DNA of 15,210 bases, taken from the NCBI GenBank assembly GCA_027943245.1, contig JANDJZ010000731.1:1-15210 (forward strand). Direction: 5' to 3'. The position numbers and the translations under genes were made by a program. Below the pieces are notes generated by a model. That model was not told the DNA's origin, made no database searches, and saw nothing but the letters and a program-made list of their open reading frames with translations. This document shows, piece after piece, positions 1-8,399 of this stretch (position 1 is its first letter; each line of letters begins with the position of its first letter). This DNA is from Acanthamoeba sp. SK_2022b. Lineage: Eukaryota; Discosea; Longamoebia; Acanthamoebidae.

Positions 1-2168
1 GGGCCAGCTTCGGGTGCCGCACGTCGAGCGTCATCGGGCACGCCGGCTCGAAGCTGCAGTGGCGCCACTGCAGGGTCCGCAGCTTGGCCATCCCGGCCAC
101 CGTGTCGCTCCACCGACGGGAGACCCGGTCGCCGCCGTTGGACGCGTCGTCGCTCGGGTCGTGAGTGAACGTGTTGAGCTCCAGCAGGAGCTTCCTGAGG
201 CGGGGGAGCTGCGTCAGAGTGTCGAGGGCGGCGAAGGCGATGCGCGAGGAGGACACCGCGAGCTTCACCACGCCGGCAAACGTCGACGAGGCCGACGCGG
301 GCAGGCAGAGCGGCAGGCGGGGAGGTGGTGACGTCGACGAGGTCGACACGAAATCGACGCCGCTGAGGTCCAATGCGAGGAGGTGGGCCAGCGAGCCCAG
401 CGGCCGGGCGAGCTCGTCGGCCGGGATGAGGCCGCCCTGGTAGCCCGTGTCGATGGCGAAGCTCGTGAGCGAGGGACAGGCGGCGATGAACCGCAGCACG
501 CTCTCCAGCAGAGGCACGTCCGAGCGGGTGCTGTTGTACTCCAGCCGCAGCTTCTCGAGATGCCCGAGCACTGGGAAGCGCAGCGGCGCAGAGGTCGCGC
601 GGGTGGGTTCGCCTTCGCTTGTCTCGCCGGGGGCGTGCTGCGTGTCGCTGTCGTCGTCGTCGCCGGTGGCGACAGCGTCGCTCCCCGGAAGCGCGATGCG
701 CGGCAGGATCTCGCTGCCGAGAAGGCAGTAGGGTATCCGCGTGATGCGCGGGCACTTGGCCAGACACGTGACGATCACCTCGATCCACTGGAGCGCGACG
801 TCGTCCGGCGCCGCTTCGTCCGTCACGTAGCTGGGCGGGATCAGCAGTTTGGTGAACGCTTCGATTCCTTGCCTCTCCCTGCGACGTCGGCTCGGTGAGT
901 CGGATACGACAAAGAACGAAAGCGAGAGAAAGAGCGAAAGCGAAAAAGAGCGAAACGAAAGCGAGGCGCCTTACTTGAGGAAGCGAGCCACTCCCTGCGG
1001 AGTGATCTGCGTGTCGCGGATGGAGAGGGAGGTCAGTCTGGGGAGGCCCTGGCGAGACCGGCCGCCGGTCGACGGGTCGTCCGCCCACGCCAACAGCCCG
1101 TCCAGGAAGTCGTCCGAGAGCGTGATGTTGGCCACGCCCAGCGCCTGCACGTGGAGGAGGTCAGCCAGCTGGCGTTCCTGAGCTCAGGACAGACAAGAGA
1201 CAGGAGACCTCGAGTTGCGGGCACTCGCGCACGAGCAGGCTCGCACAGCTGTCGTCGAGTCGCCAGCAGCCGCGCACGACCAGCGACCTGTGTGGCGAGG
1301 ATTGAGGTCACGGCACAGCAGAGCTCTCTCTCTCTCTCTCTCTCTCTGCTCTCACGTATCCACGCATCACGCGCGCCGGGTGGTTGGTCCAAAACAACGC
1401 ACCGCAGGCGAGAGAAGCTGTGCAGATGCCCCAGCCCTGAGCCGGTGACGGCCGTGCACATGCTGAGGTCCAGTAGCTCGAGCGTGTCGGCTGCGCGGCT
1501 TCGCGCGAGCTGGGCCAGAAACTCGTCGTCTGCCCTGTCTCAGTGCCGTGTGTGGTCGGTTGGGGGGGGGGCACGTCAGAGGCATGGGCGCAACATGGAG
1601 GGAGAGGGGGCAAGGCACGCGCACCGAGTCGCTGTGGCGTTGAGCGAACGAAGGCCCCCGCACAGCACGGCGGCCTCAACAAGAGCATCGCGTGACAGAT
1701 GCGTAAGTTGGCTGAGACGAAGCCATTTCGATGAGTCACAGGAGCTCGAGCGGCAGCGCATGTGCCGTGTCTTGTGTGAGAGGCGAGACGCACTGCAGTG
1801 GAAGGGAGGTGACGCCAGACAGCCCCGCGTAGAGGTCCAGCGTCTGGTCATCCACGAGCAGGGCGCTGAGCATGGCCTGCGCCACTCTGTCGCCTACCGA
1901 CGCCACTTCGGCTGCCATCTCCACCGCTACGGCCCGTCGTCCCAGGTGTATGTAGGCAGGCGGTTCCCCTTCTCCCTCCCTGCTTTCCTCTTGTCTTGAG
2001 CAGTCATCCACCGATTTTGCTTTGATTTAATCTGTCTATCTGCGGTCTAGTCCTCTACAACGCACATCGCACATAAGAGGCGCACCTGGCCGGCTCGGTG
2101 GAGCATTTGGCGAGGTAGCGCCTAACAAACGCCGCGACGCACTGCTCCCAGAGCGGTGCAGCCTCCAT
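1..2168 (-). CDS. Leucine-rich-repeat (RNI-like) protein, 3' end outside window
   Basis: Seven exons join into one open frame of about 538 residues that runs off the left edge: 2168-2086, 1979-1794, 1711-1625, 1534-1403, 1287-1209, 1144-975 and 878-1. All introns are GT-AG (64 to 115 nt) and the phases agree at every junction. The start is an ATG in a good context (AGAGATGG) and opens with MEAAPLWEQCVAAFVRRYLA. From about residue 75 the protein shows irregular leucine-rich repeats of the RNI/AMN1 type, for example LELLDLSMCTAVT, LRSLVVRGCWRLDD, CPQLEALGVANITLSDD and LTSLSIRDTQIT. An acidic, low-complexity linker (GDDDDSD, about residues 313 to 340) separates them from further repeats near the left edge. 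I see no convincing F-box, signal peptide or membrane segment. Such proteins usually serve as binding scaffolds, often in ubiquitin ligases, but the partner cannot be told here. The 1208-1145 intron has a weak donor (GTCTCC); a nearer acceptor at 1178 would leave only 31 nt and break the repeat pattern. Confidence 0.82.
909..964. repeat. Purine-rich GAAAGC-like low-complexity tract
   Basis: This is an imperfect run of AAAGCGAGAGA-like units on the plus strand. On the coding (minus) strand it is a pyrimidine tract filling most of the intron at 974-879 of the leucine-rich-repeat gene, where it could aid acceptor recognition. Confidence 0.6.
1324..1347. repeat. (CT)12 microsatellite
   Basis: A perfect dinucleotide run lies inside the 1402-1288 intron of the leucine-rich-repeat gene. 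It reads (AG)n on the coding strand, so it is not the polypyrimidine tract of that intron. Confidence 0.95.
1562..1571. repeat. Ten-base G homopolymer
   Basis: A run of ten G lies in the 1624-1535 intron of the leucine-rich-repeat gene. On the coding strand it is a C run upstream of the acceptor and may act as the polypyrimidine tract. Confidence 0.85.
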
Positions 2169-2431
2169 CTCTGGCTGCTCGAATCAAATGGCTTTTCTCT
2201 ACAAAGATGAATACTCAAGTATTTCTTTCCAGCACCTGGGTGATGAGCAGACGTGCGGCGATTGCGTAGTGGTGGCTCTCGTGTGAGAGCACGGGCGGAC
2301 GGCAAGCACAGAACGGAAGGAGTAGCATAGGTACAAACGCGATGCGGGCGAGCACGACGCGAAGCGCAGAGCAGGAGGAGGGGAGGAAGGAAGCTGCAGC
2401 AGAGAAGAAGCAGCGAGTAGTGGTAGTGCTC
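2169..2431. other. Intergenic gap between the LRR gene and the tetraspan gene
   Basis: This 263-nt gap separates the tetraspan stop codon from the LRR start codon, both on the minus strand. It must hold the 3' UTR and end signal of the former and the promoter of the latter. The minus strand is pyrimidine-rich next to the tetraspan stop and AT-richer near the LRR start. I see no clear TATA box or AATAAA signal. The only structure I can point to is the palindrome at 2210-2223. Confidence 0.6.
2210..2223. promoter_or_regulatory. Palindrome AATACT-CA-AGTATT upstream of the LRR gene
   Basis: Two perfect 6-bp arms flank a 2-nt spacer, centred about 48 bp upstream of the LRR start codon at 2168. 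Its position suggests a promoter element, but no factor can be named. Confidence 0.35.
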
Positions 2432-2786
2432 TCATGGGTGGTAGGTTGGTGGTGGGTAGTAGCCTGGTGGCGCCGACTCGACGCCTGTGGCGGGGTGGAC
2501 GCCCGGAGGCAAGATGTGTGGGATGGTGTCCTGCAGAGAAGCTCGACGATGAGTTCCCATGGGAGAGAGGGGTGATGCCATGAGACATAGCGCACCATCG
2601 ACTGGTAGCCTACCGCCGTTGAGTGCACGGTGATGCCGCCCAAAGGCAGTGTCGGCGAGTTGGTCGGTGCTCGGCACGTAAACAGAGGGGCCGTGTGGAA
2701 GGGGCCCTGCGGCCCGGGCTCCGTTCGTTCCGCAGTGCCATGGCCGAGCAGGTGCCCTGTGCGAGCTGTTAGAGGCCACACGCACA

Positions 2787-2825
<39 letters not shown>

Positions 2826-3602
2826 CCAATGCGAGTGCAGAGCCTTGCGGCGTGGAGGCTGTACCGTGCTCCTGGGCCAGTGTCTTGTAGTAGGAGCGAG
2901 CGCAGCACAGGCAGCTCATCTGTCGTTAGAACAGCACGTGATGGGCACAGTGAACTCGACGCAACGAAACGAACGCGAAAGAGCCTGAGAAGAGGCGAGG
3001 CGCCTGCGTACGCAGCAGCCCACGGTGACGGCGAGCTGGCCCACGGCCACGCCGACGAAGGCGTATCGCAAGTTCTGGCTGGCGCAGTCATCGAGGGATC
3101 CGAACCTGAACTCCTCCTTCTCGCACAGCTCCTCCCAGTAGCCGCGGTCCAGCACGATGATGTACACCACCAGCACGGTCACCATCAGCACCGCCACTAG
3201 TATCAACGCCCAGAAGTACTGCAAAAATGGTGCCGACCACATGTGGCCGAGGAGCTGGTCAGCCTCGCTGCGAGTAGCGGGAGCCCTTCTAAAGGCGCTC
3301 CCCATCAATAGAGGGAAGGCGACGGGGTACCCGCTTGGCGGCGCCAATGGATGGCCGGAAGCCGGCATAGAGGCCGAGAAGGCCCACGCACACCGTGGCA
3401 GCGCCCACGACGAAGTCCGCCCACGCGAGGCCACTCACCACGCCAAAGACGAGCTCCGCAACGCCAAGTGCCTGGGAGCAAAAAAAGACACGATTCATAT
3501 TGAACGATTCATATCTATATATATAGATAAAGGATGACGATGGCGTACGACGAGGGTGAAGCCGAGAAACTTGATGAAGTTGCTCCATCTTTGCACCCGC
3601 AT
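2432..3602 (-). CDS. Four-helix (tetraspan) membrane protein with Pro/Tyr-rich C-terminal tail
   Basis: Six exons give a complete 249-residue protein: 3602-3549, 3471-3331, 3263-3012, 2919-2827, 2706-2596 and 2530-2432. Every junction is phase 0 and introns are 65 to 120 nt. The start is an ATG after an A-rich stretch (AAAAATGCGG); the stop is TGA. Four hydrophobic segments lie at about residues 9-33, 35-55, 78-103 and 138-158. The loop between helices 3 and 4 is the largest (about 35 residues, two Cys: ELCEKEEF and SLDDCASQ). Helix 4 ends in a Cys cluster (VGCC then MSCLCC across an intron), a likely palmitoylation zone. The tail ends VESAPPGYYPPPTYHP, rich in PPxY-like motifs and probably cytosolic. 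The loop lacks the CCG motif and the first loop is very short, so this is not a canonical tetraspanin. Exons 1 to 3 and 6 are convincing; exon 4's donor (GTCGTG, next to the CA repeat) and exon 5's acceptor are the weakest borders. Confidence 0.75.
2789..2823. repeat. (CA)17 microsatellite
   Basis: A pure CA run, with imperfect CA-rich flanks from about 2777. In my gene model it lies in the 2826-2707 intron of the tetraspan gene, starting three bases inside the splice donor, so repeat length could affect donor use. Confidence 0.95.
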
Positions 3603-3896
3603 TTTTGCTCTGGCCCGTAGTCCCTCTACAGCGCTGTATTATTCGCCAAGATCGCAAAATACCATCAAAGACAACTGTGTCGCCCGTTTGAGTACGCACA
3701 CCGAGGTGCGTTCCCCACTCGAAAAACCTCAAAGGTCTAAAGAATGCCAAGTATGACACAACGGTTGAGAGGAAATAAGCATGAAAAAGATCAGGGAGAG
3801 AACAGGTGAGCAAAGGTAGGTGCCATTGCCCAGGCCAAGCTGTCACCGGGCGAGGTGATGAGGCACGTTCGCTGATCGGGGGCTTCATTCGCCTGC
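3603..3896. other. Intergenic gap between the Crinkler-like gene and the tetraspan gene
   Basis: This 294-nt gap is AT-richer than its surroundings. It contains the palindrome at 3627-3638 next to the tetraspan start. Reading frames that cross it have no codon sense and are broken by stops. I see no RNA gene. Confidence 0.55.
3627..3638. promoter_or_regulatory. 12-bp perfect palindrome TACAGCGCTGTA upstream of the tetraspan gene
   Basis: It lies 25 bp upstream of the tetraspan ATG at 3602, flanked on the far side by an AT-rich stretch. It may be a factor-binding site. Function is inferred from position only. Confidence 0.35.
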
Positions 3897-5980
3897 TCAC
3901 CACCGCCGGCGCCAGTGGGGATGCGGAGGAGTGGCTGCTGTGTTGGATTCGCCGCCTAGCCTCTGTGCACGTTTGTTGATTGTGATAACCATGATGTGCT
4001 CCTCGTCAGGGAACTGGTCTGCCAGGTAGCGCCTTTTGTTGATCAGCGCCTCGATATCGTCACTGTAGCTGAGTGCGTCCTCCATTGGTGCCCCTATCTG
4101 CAAGTGCCTGGTACCAATGTAGACCCGCACGTTCTGCACACACGCATGGCACCAGGAGTTCTTAGCAAACTGCAGTGCCACTATCATGAGAGCAGGGACC
4201 GTTGAGATGGGATGGGACCGAGGAGGTCCTTACCTTGTTAGGCGGGTGAACAAGCTGCTCATTGAGCAGAGCGTCCACGGCATTAGATCCTGGGAGAAGG
4301 ATCGCGTAGGGGGAAGTGTTGGACAGCTCGACAGTGGTGCCGTACTGGAGCGTGATGATAGTGGGTGGCGGCACCCCCATGCTAGCGTGCTCCGGCATAT
4401 CCTTGGCCGCCACCTTCCACCACACTTCAGCCGTGGGTACCTCGGAGACACGGCGTACGGCGGCCGCAGGCAGGAAGCGCAGCTTGGTGAAGGACGGGTG
4501 GCAGATGGTGCCGCAGAGGAGGTCGCGCGCCTCGATGTAGGCGCGCCCCTGCTGGCGCACCCACTGGCTGGCGACATTGTGACGTAGCACACGATGCTCG
4601 AGGGCCAGCTTCTCGAAACTTGCGGTGGTGGGGTAGAAGTCGGTATGTAGACTGCGAGCTCCATTGATCAGCTCGCGGTGCTCGTGGCTGGAAGCGTTTG
4701 CCACCGCAAGCGCTGCTTGGGCCAACACGAAGGGCACTTCCATCACCATGCGCTCCTTGGCATCCCAGGTGTCGACCCAGCTCGAACCGGGCTGGTCCAG
4801 CTGGCACATCGGCAGGAGACGCAAGTGCACAACTCCGGCAGCCGCGAGCTCGGCCACGGTGACGGGTCGAGGTTGCTGTTCCAACCAAGCGTAAGGCTTC
4901 TCGAAGGCGACCATCGAGTCACGCGTGACGGGCATGCCAGCAAGCGCCAGCAGGATCCCAAACTGTGCAGAGGCCTGTGTGCCCAGCTGTCGATGTTGAA
5001 CATCCGCGTGACTTCCTTGATGAGCTAGACACTGATCCGGTTCAGGTGGACAGACTTGGAAGGTGGGCCCTCGTTCTGTAGTACGCGCTCAAGGCATTCG
5101 AGCACGCGCGCGTTGCCGCCGATGGTGAGAAGGCGCTCGAACGGCTTCCCGCCCTTATCAAGCCACTCTTGCCCGCTCACCGATGCCGGCCGGCCGGGCT
5201 CTAGTCGGAACGGCCAGCAACTTCGCGACAGGGTACCATCTCGTTGACCACAGTCTGGATCTCATCGATGGCAATGTGTAGCACCTCTGGAATGCGTGGC
5301 GTGGCGATGGGTCTGCCTGAGTGGGCACCGCGCTGTACCTCCCAATGGCAGCGAGCACCTGTCCCAGCGCAAAGATGTCCCAGAGAGTGGGGTCCTCGAG
5401 CACCTGCAATCGGAAGGCGCAACGAACCGATGCGTAGGGCACGTGCAGCCACCCAATACTGGCGCGCCAGTCGCAGGCCAAGGATGACCGCCGGAGGCCA
5501 CTTGGCCTCATCCACCTCAAGCGCAGAGCCATTGTGTCTAATATCAAGCACCACGGTCTTGCTGTTGGTGAGTGCCGCTCGCAGGGATTCCATCTCCTCA
5601 TTGGCTGGCAGGGCAGAGGATTCCAACGACAAGTAGTTGGCCAGAAGGCCCAGAAACTCGAGGTTGAAGCGGGTCTTGCCCACTCCGCTCGAGCCGTAGA
5701 CGAAGCCCGTTGACCACGACTTCTTGTCATCAAAGGAGCCACAACAATAGGCCTGCCAGCTTGGCTTTACCACGCCAGTCCAGAGCGCTTTTACCACAGC
5801 CATACGGTCCAATGCCTGGTATGGGAAGTGCGTTTTCGTTGGAGGTCCCTCGAGCGTGCGCGGCGGCGACCAGTTCCATTTCGTGGACAGGTGCTCCAAG
5901 CACTTGTATGGGTCGTCTGGTAGTTGTGTGGGTGTTAAACTAACAGGGGTGTGCATGGTGCGTGGTGGTTGGTGGTACAT
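3897..5980 (-). pseudogene. Crinkler-like P-loop NTPase/nuclease-type gene, frame broken
   Basis: The ATG at 5980 opens a frame with a Walker A motif, GFVYGSSGVGKTRF (about residues 92-105), then VVLDIRHNG and LGLRLARQYW. Next comes a segment readable only in another frame (about 5456 to 5350), then a Walker B-like LHIAIDEIQTVVNE back in the first frame, which stops at 5201. The characteristic LLTIGGNARVLECLERV lies in a further frame around 5120-5070. It is followed by a TAG near 5028 and one more frame change before the long frame 4995-4234. The last exon (4169-3897, clean 64-nt intron) ends in TGA. The C-terminal half has the family-like patterns FEKLALEHRVLRHN and GSNAVDALLNEQLV. Architecture fits Crinkler/RHS-type proteins, in which an NTPase precedes a restriction-endonuclease-like domain. 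The stretch between Walker B and the GG-NARVLE motif seems short, suggesting a deletion. Some frame changes could be introns of 44 to 74 nt. No N-terminal LxLFLAK-type header is seen. Confidence 0.65.
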
Positions 5981-6128
5981 CGGTGTGAGTCACAGACAAT
6001 GTGTTCGGAACCTTTCAGAAAGAGATTGTGTTGAGTTCTGAATCGAAGAAAACTGAAGGGGGTAGAGAACCGCCTGAGGACGGAACGGGGATGCGATGTT
6101 GAGGTTAACCTACGCATGGGTGGCTGCC
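5981..6128. other. Intergenic gap between the PHD-kinase and Crinkler-like genes
   Basis: A 148-nt gap between the kinase TGA and the Crinkler-like ATG, both on the minus strand. The minus strand is pyrimidine-rich near the middle. I see no terminator, repeat or RNA gene. Confidence 0.6.
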
Positions 6129-8093
6129 TCAAGAATGTATGATTGTGTTGGTTTTTTTGTTTTTGGGTATGAAATTGGCTAGCTCGTGGTGGTCAACCGT
6201 TTTGGGCACAACCTTAAACCTTCTTGTCACCAGCGCCCGTATTTCCTGTAACACAAGCTCGTTCGGATGCAGATACTCGCTCGCCTTGGTGCTGGGGCAC
6301 CGAAGAGGTTGCCTGCTTGGTGGACGTGGGAGTGGTAGCCGCTCTGGCAAGACACCAGCAGGCGTCGAACTGGCTCAGGGCAGCGGTCGCGTCGAGGCGA
6401 GCCTCTGGGTCAAAGGCCAGCATTCCCCGCACCAACGTCCAGCGCCCCTCCGACAGGTAGGGGGTTGGAACCGCTTCCCACCACCTTGTTGTTGATGCAG
6501 TAGACAGTGATCAAGGGCCATGTCAAATCATGACAGGGACAAGCACACGCACATACACAACACCACGCAAAGAGGCACGGACCATCTGGCCGGGCCCAGC
6601 TGTTGCACCCATGCCTTGACTTGAGCAAGGCTCATTCGCGCTACGGTCTGGGTCTCCATATTGCTCTTGGGCCACACCCCAAGCATCTGGTCAGCACGGT
6701 GTGACAATGATCAGTTGCAGAACTGTCGCGCACTGCAGCGTTTTACGGAACCTGGAACGCAAGAAGAGCACCGGCGCTCCACATGTCGCTCTTGCAACTG
6801 ACCTGGCCGAACTGGAGAGTCTCAGGCGCCACGTAGCCCCTCGTTCCCCAGGGCTCTTGTCTGGTCCCGCGCACCGCGGCCGAAGCTGTAGCCAGGCCAA
6901 AGTCGAGCAGAATGGTAGTGCCTTGTCCTCCTCCTTCTGCCACGGCCCCTTGAGCGGCGGCGGTGGTGAACACCACGTTGGCGTGAGAGATGTCACGGTG
7001 AACAATCCCGCGCTCATGTATGCCACACAGAGCCTATGGCCGTGAGTCGCCAATCGTGAATGGGATGACCGTGCCAGCACTGATGCATGAGAAAAAGGGA
7101 AGGAGAGCGCTTGTACCTCGAGTAGTTGCCGAGCGTATCGTGAAAACATAAAATCCGAATCTAATTGTGCTGAACTGATGCCTTGACACAACAGAGAATG
7201 AGCAAATTGTGCACGCATGCGGACAGCAGCATCGCATACCACGATTGTCGGCAGCAGAGAGGGCATAATAGGGCATCACCAAGCCCGAACAGACCGTGCC
7301 GTCTGGCAAGATGCAGTCGATCACCTCCAGAAGCTGCGCAACATTCCGCACATGACGCAGTTGTCCGAGCACATGCGCCTCCTCGTTTGCGCGTTGCCTC
7401 GACTCTATCAGCTTTACTACGACCTCTTCATGCCCGCCGGTGGTCGTGCCTGCTCTATGGCACAGCCAGATATCGCTCTTGGAGTTCTGGCGGCATGTCA
7501 GACGCAAGGGAAAAGTAAAGTCGTTAAGCAGCTGACGAACCCTAAACAGCCGACGGACCGGCTTCAGCATCGACGAATCGGACACCGCCGTGGCTGTTTG
7601 TCCTCCCATGGGCTCAGCTTTCGGAAGCTCGCGCTTGGTCGAGCGCCTGTGCTTCGGGCAGTACCAGGGTAGACTACCACGAGGAATGCTGTCGGCTTCG
7701 AGACCGACGCACTGTGGATGAAACCAGTTCTGGCAGTCCGAACAGAGCATGTAGCGCTCGCCGTTATCGGCTTTCTTACATACGCAATACTTGCTCCACC
7801 AGGCGTCGGCGCGTGGACCTCGCAGGTTGCTGAGATCAAAGCCGCGCACCATCGCGCCAAACCTGGTGGCGATGTTGATGGCCTCGTGGCGAAGCAGGAA
7901 GCACCGCTTCAGGTCAGTCATGCGATTGATCTGCCGATCGAAGAGCATCCCAACGTGAAGGCCTTGTCCCCGGACGTGCCACATGCACGCCATGCGGAAT
8001 TGACCTCCATGCATGTGTGTGGCCAGCGCGAGAGGGATGGCAGCAGAGAATGTTGGAGTGGAGGATGTCTCGTGCACGGCATCGAGGAGATCG
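6129..8093 (-). CDS. PHD finger-protein kinase gene, 3' part (exons 5b to 10), cut by retrotransposon
   Basis: Exons are 8088-7240 (continuing exon 5 after the insertion; 8093-8089 is the duplicated target), 7169-7117, 7033-6752, 6686-6583, 6484-6356 and 6291-6129. Phases agree throughout. Numbering for the uninterrupted protein (about 683 residues): a PHD finger at about 259-304 (CVC, MLCSDCQNWFHPQC, WYCPKH), whose last zinc ligand appears to be His instead of Cys. The kinase domain runs from about 335 to 630, with VVVKLI (Lys about 383), HRDISHAN (Asp about 472), DFG (about 502), TRGYVAPETL and SDMWSAGALL, then VRGMLAFDPEARLDA. All catalytic residues are present, so the kinase was probably active; no clear glycine-rich loop is visible. 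The GTRGY-APE segment recalls CDC7-like kinases, but weakly. A PHD finger would place the protein on chromatin. The C-terminal exon (KASEYLHPNELVLQEIR) follows a 64-nt intron; without that splice the frame would end at 6214. The insertion should stop normal expression. Confidence 0.78.
8089..8093. repeat. Target-site duplication, left copy (GATCG)
   Basis: GATCG directly precedes the TGTT start of the 5' LTR and is repeated directly after the 3' LTR. Five base pairs is usual for Ty1/copia integration. Confidence 0.93.
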
Positions 8094-8132
8094 TGTTCGG
8101 ACTCGAACTCACGACCAGCATCAAAGAGCCGT

Positions 8133-8155
8133 GTCAATGGCTCAATGCCATTGAC
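8133..8155. repeat. Inverted repeat upstream of the LTR TATA box
   Basis: The arms GTCAATGG and CCATTGAC (8 bp, perfect) are separated by 7 nt. They lie about 34 bp upstream of the TATA box, a position suited to an enhancer or dimer-binding site. The same structure recurs in the 3' LTR at 13366-13388. Confidence 0.5.
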
Positions 8156-8188
8156 TCTGTCCAATTGATCGTAGCCCAAAACCACATC

Positions 8189-8196
8189 TATAAAAG
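8189..8196 (+). promoter_or_regulatory. LTR promoter TATA box (TATAAAAG)
   Basis: A strong TATA box in the middle of the LTR should place transcript starts about 25 to 35 nt downstream, near 8215-8225, making the earlier bases U3 and the rest R-U5. The copy in the 3' LTR is at 13422-13429. Confidence 0.75.
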
Positions 8197-8313
8197 GATC
8201 TCATGCTCTGACCATGTAACCGACTCTCTTTCCTTCTACTCTATCAACTCTTCTCTACAAATATACACGCTTGTATTCAAACCACTACGCGACTATCATA
8301 ACCTGCTACAACA

Positions 8314-8327
8314 GGTTATGGGCCCAC
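8314..8327 (+). promoter_or_regulatory. Primer-binding site for an internal initiator tRNA-Met fragment
   Basis: GGTTATGGGCCCAC directly follows the 5' LTR. It is complementary to the anticodon stem-loop region (GGGCCCATAACC) of eukaryotic initiator tRNA-Met, not to a tRNA 3' end. Drosophila copia is known to prime from such a tRNA-Met fragment, and its site, as I recall it, has the same bases over most of this length. The typical TGGTATCAGAG site of plant copia elements is absent. Confidence 0.78.
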
Positions 8328-8340
8328 GCTCACAAGCGTG
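8325..8340 (+). other. Small hairpin overlapping the end of the primer-binding site
   Basis: CACGCT and AGCGTG can pair around a CACA loop. In the RNA it would sit just after the primer site and could affect priming, dimerisation or packaging. This is a structure seen in sequence; the role is inferred. Confidence 0.4.
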
Positions 8341-8399
8341 CTAACAAGTAACAACTACACTCTCCCGTCCGCTTGCCCGCACGACAGTCAGCCACCTGA

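Larger units (their letters stand above)
8094..8313 (+). repeat. 5' long terminal repeat (220 bp)
   Basis: Begins TGTTCGG and ends CTACAACA, with the TG...CA ends typical of LTRs. By base-by-base reading it is the same as the copy at 13327-13546. It carries a TATA box (8189-8196) and an inverted repeat (8133-8155). Confidence 0.96.

Noticed and set aside
14..898. Several plus-strand open frames of 90 to 170 codons
   Set aside because: They are shadows of the large leucine-rich-repeat exon on the minus strand; high GC content keeps several frames open. Their translations are Arg/Gly-rich with no pattern.
1178..1208. A 31-nt intron in the leucine-rich-repeat gene
   Set aside because: Too short; the acceptor at 1145 gives 64 nt, keeps phase 0 and restores the repeat pattern CPQLEALGV.
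3433..3438. Consensus GTGAGT donor within tetraspan exon 2
   Set aside because: Use of it would remove the second membrane helix, and the sequence downstream is clearly hydrophobic coding that joins well to exon 3.
4961..5030. A 44 to 68-nt intron removing the TAG and frame change near 5028-4990
   Set aside because: The interval reads as LIKEVTRMFNIDSW, which looks like coding sequence, so decay seems likelier. Not excluded.
5409..5457. A 49-nt intron in the Crinkler-like gene (donor GTGGCT, acceptor TTGCAG)
   Set aside because: The supposed intron translates sensibly in the shifted frame (HVPYASVRCAFRL), and it is shorter than any other intron in the window. A one-base change in a C run near 5458 explains it better.
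6214..6355. Unspliced end of the kinase gene with a stop at 6214
   Set aside because: The retained translation is low-complexity Thr/Ser/Ala. A 64-nt GT-AG intron (6355-6292) in matching phase leads to a more protein-like end at 6129. It remains a possible alternative.
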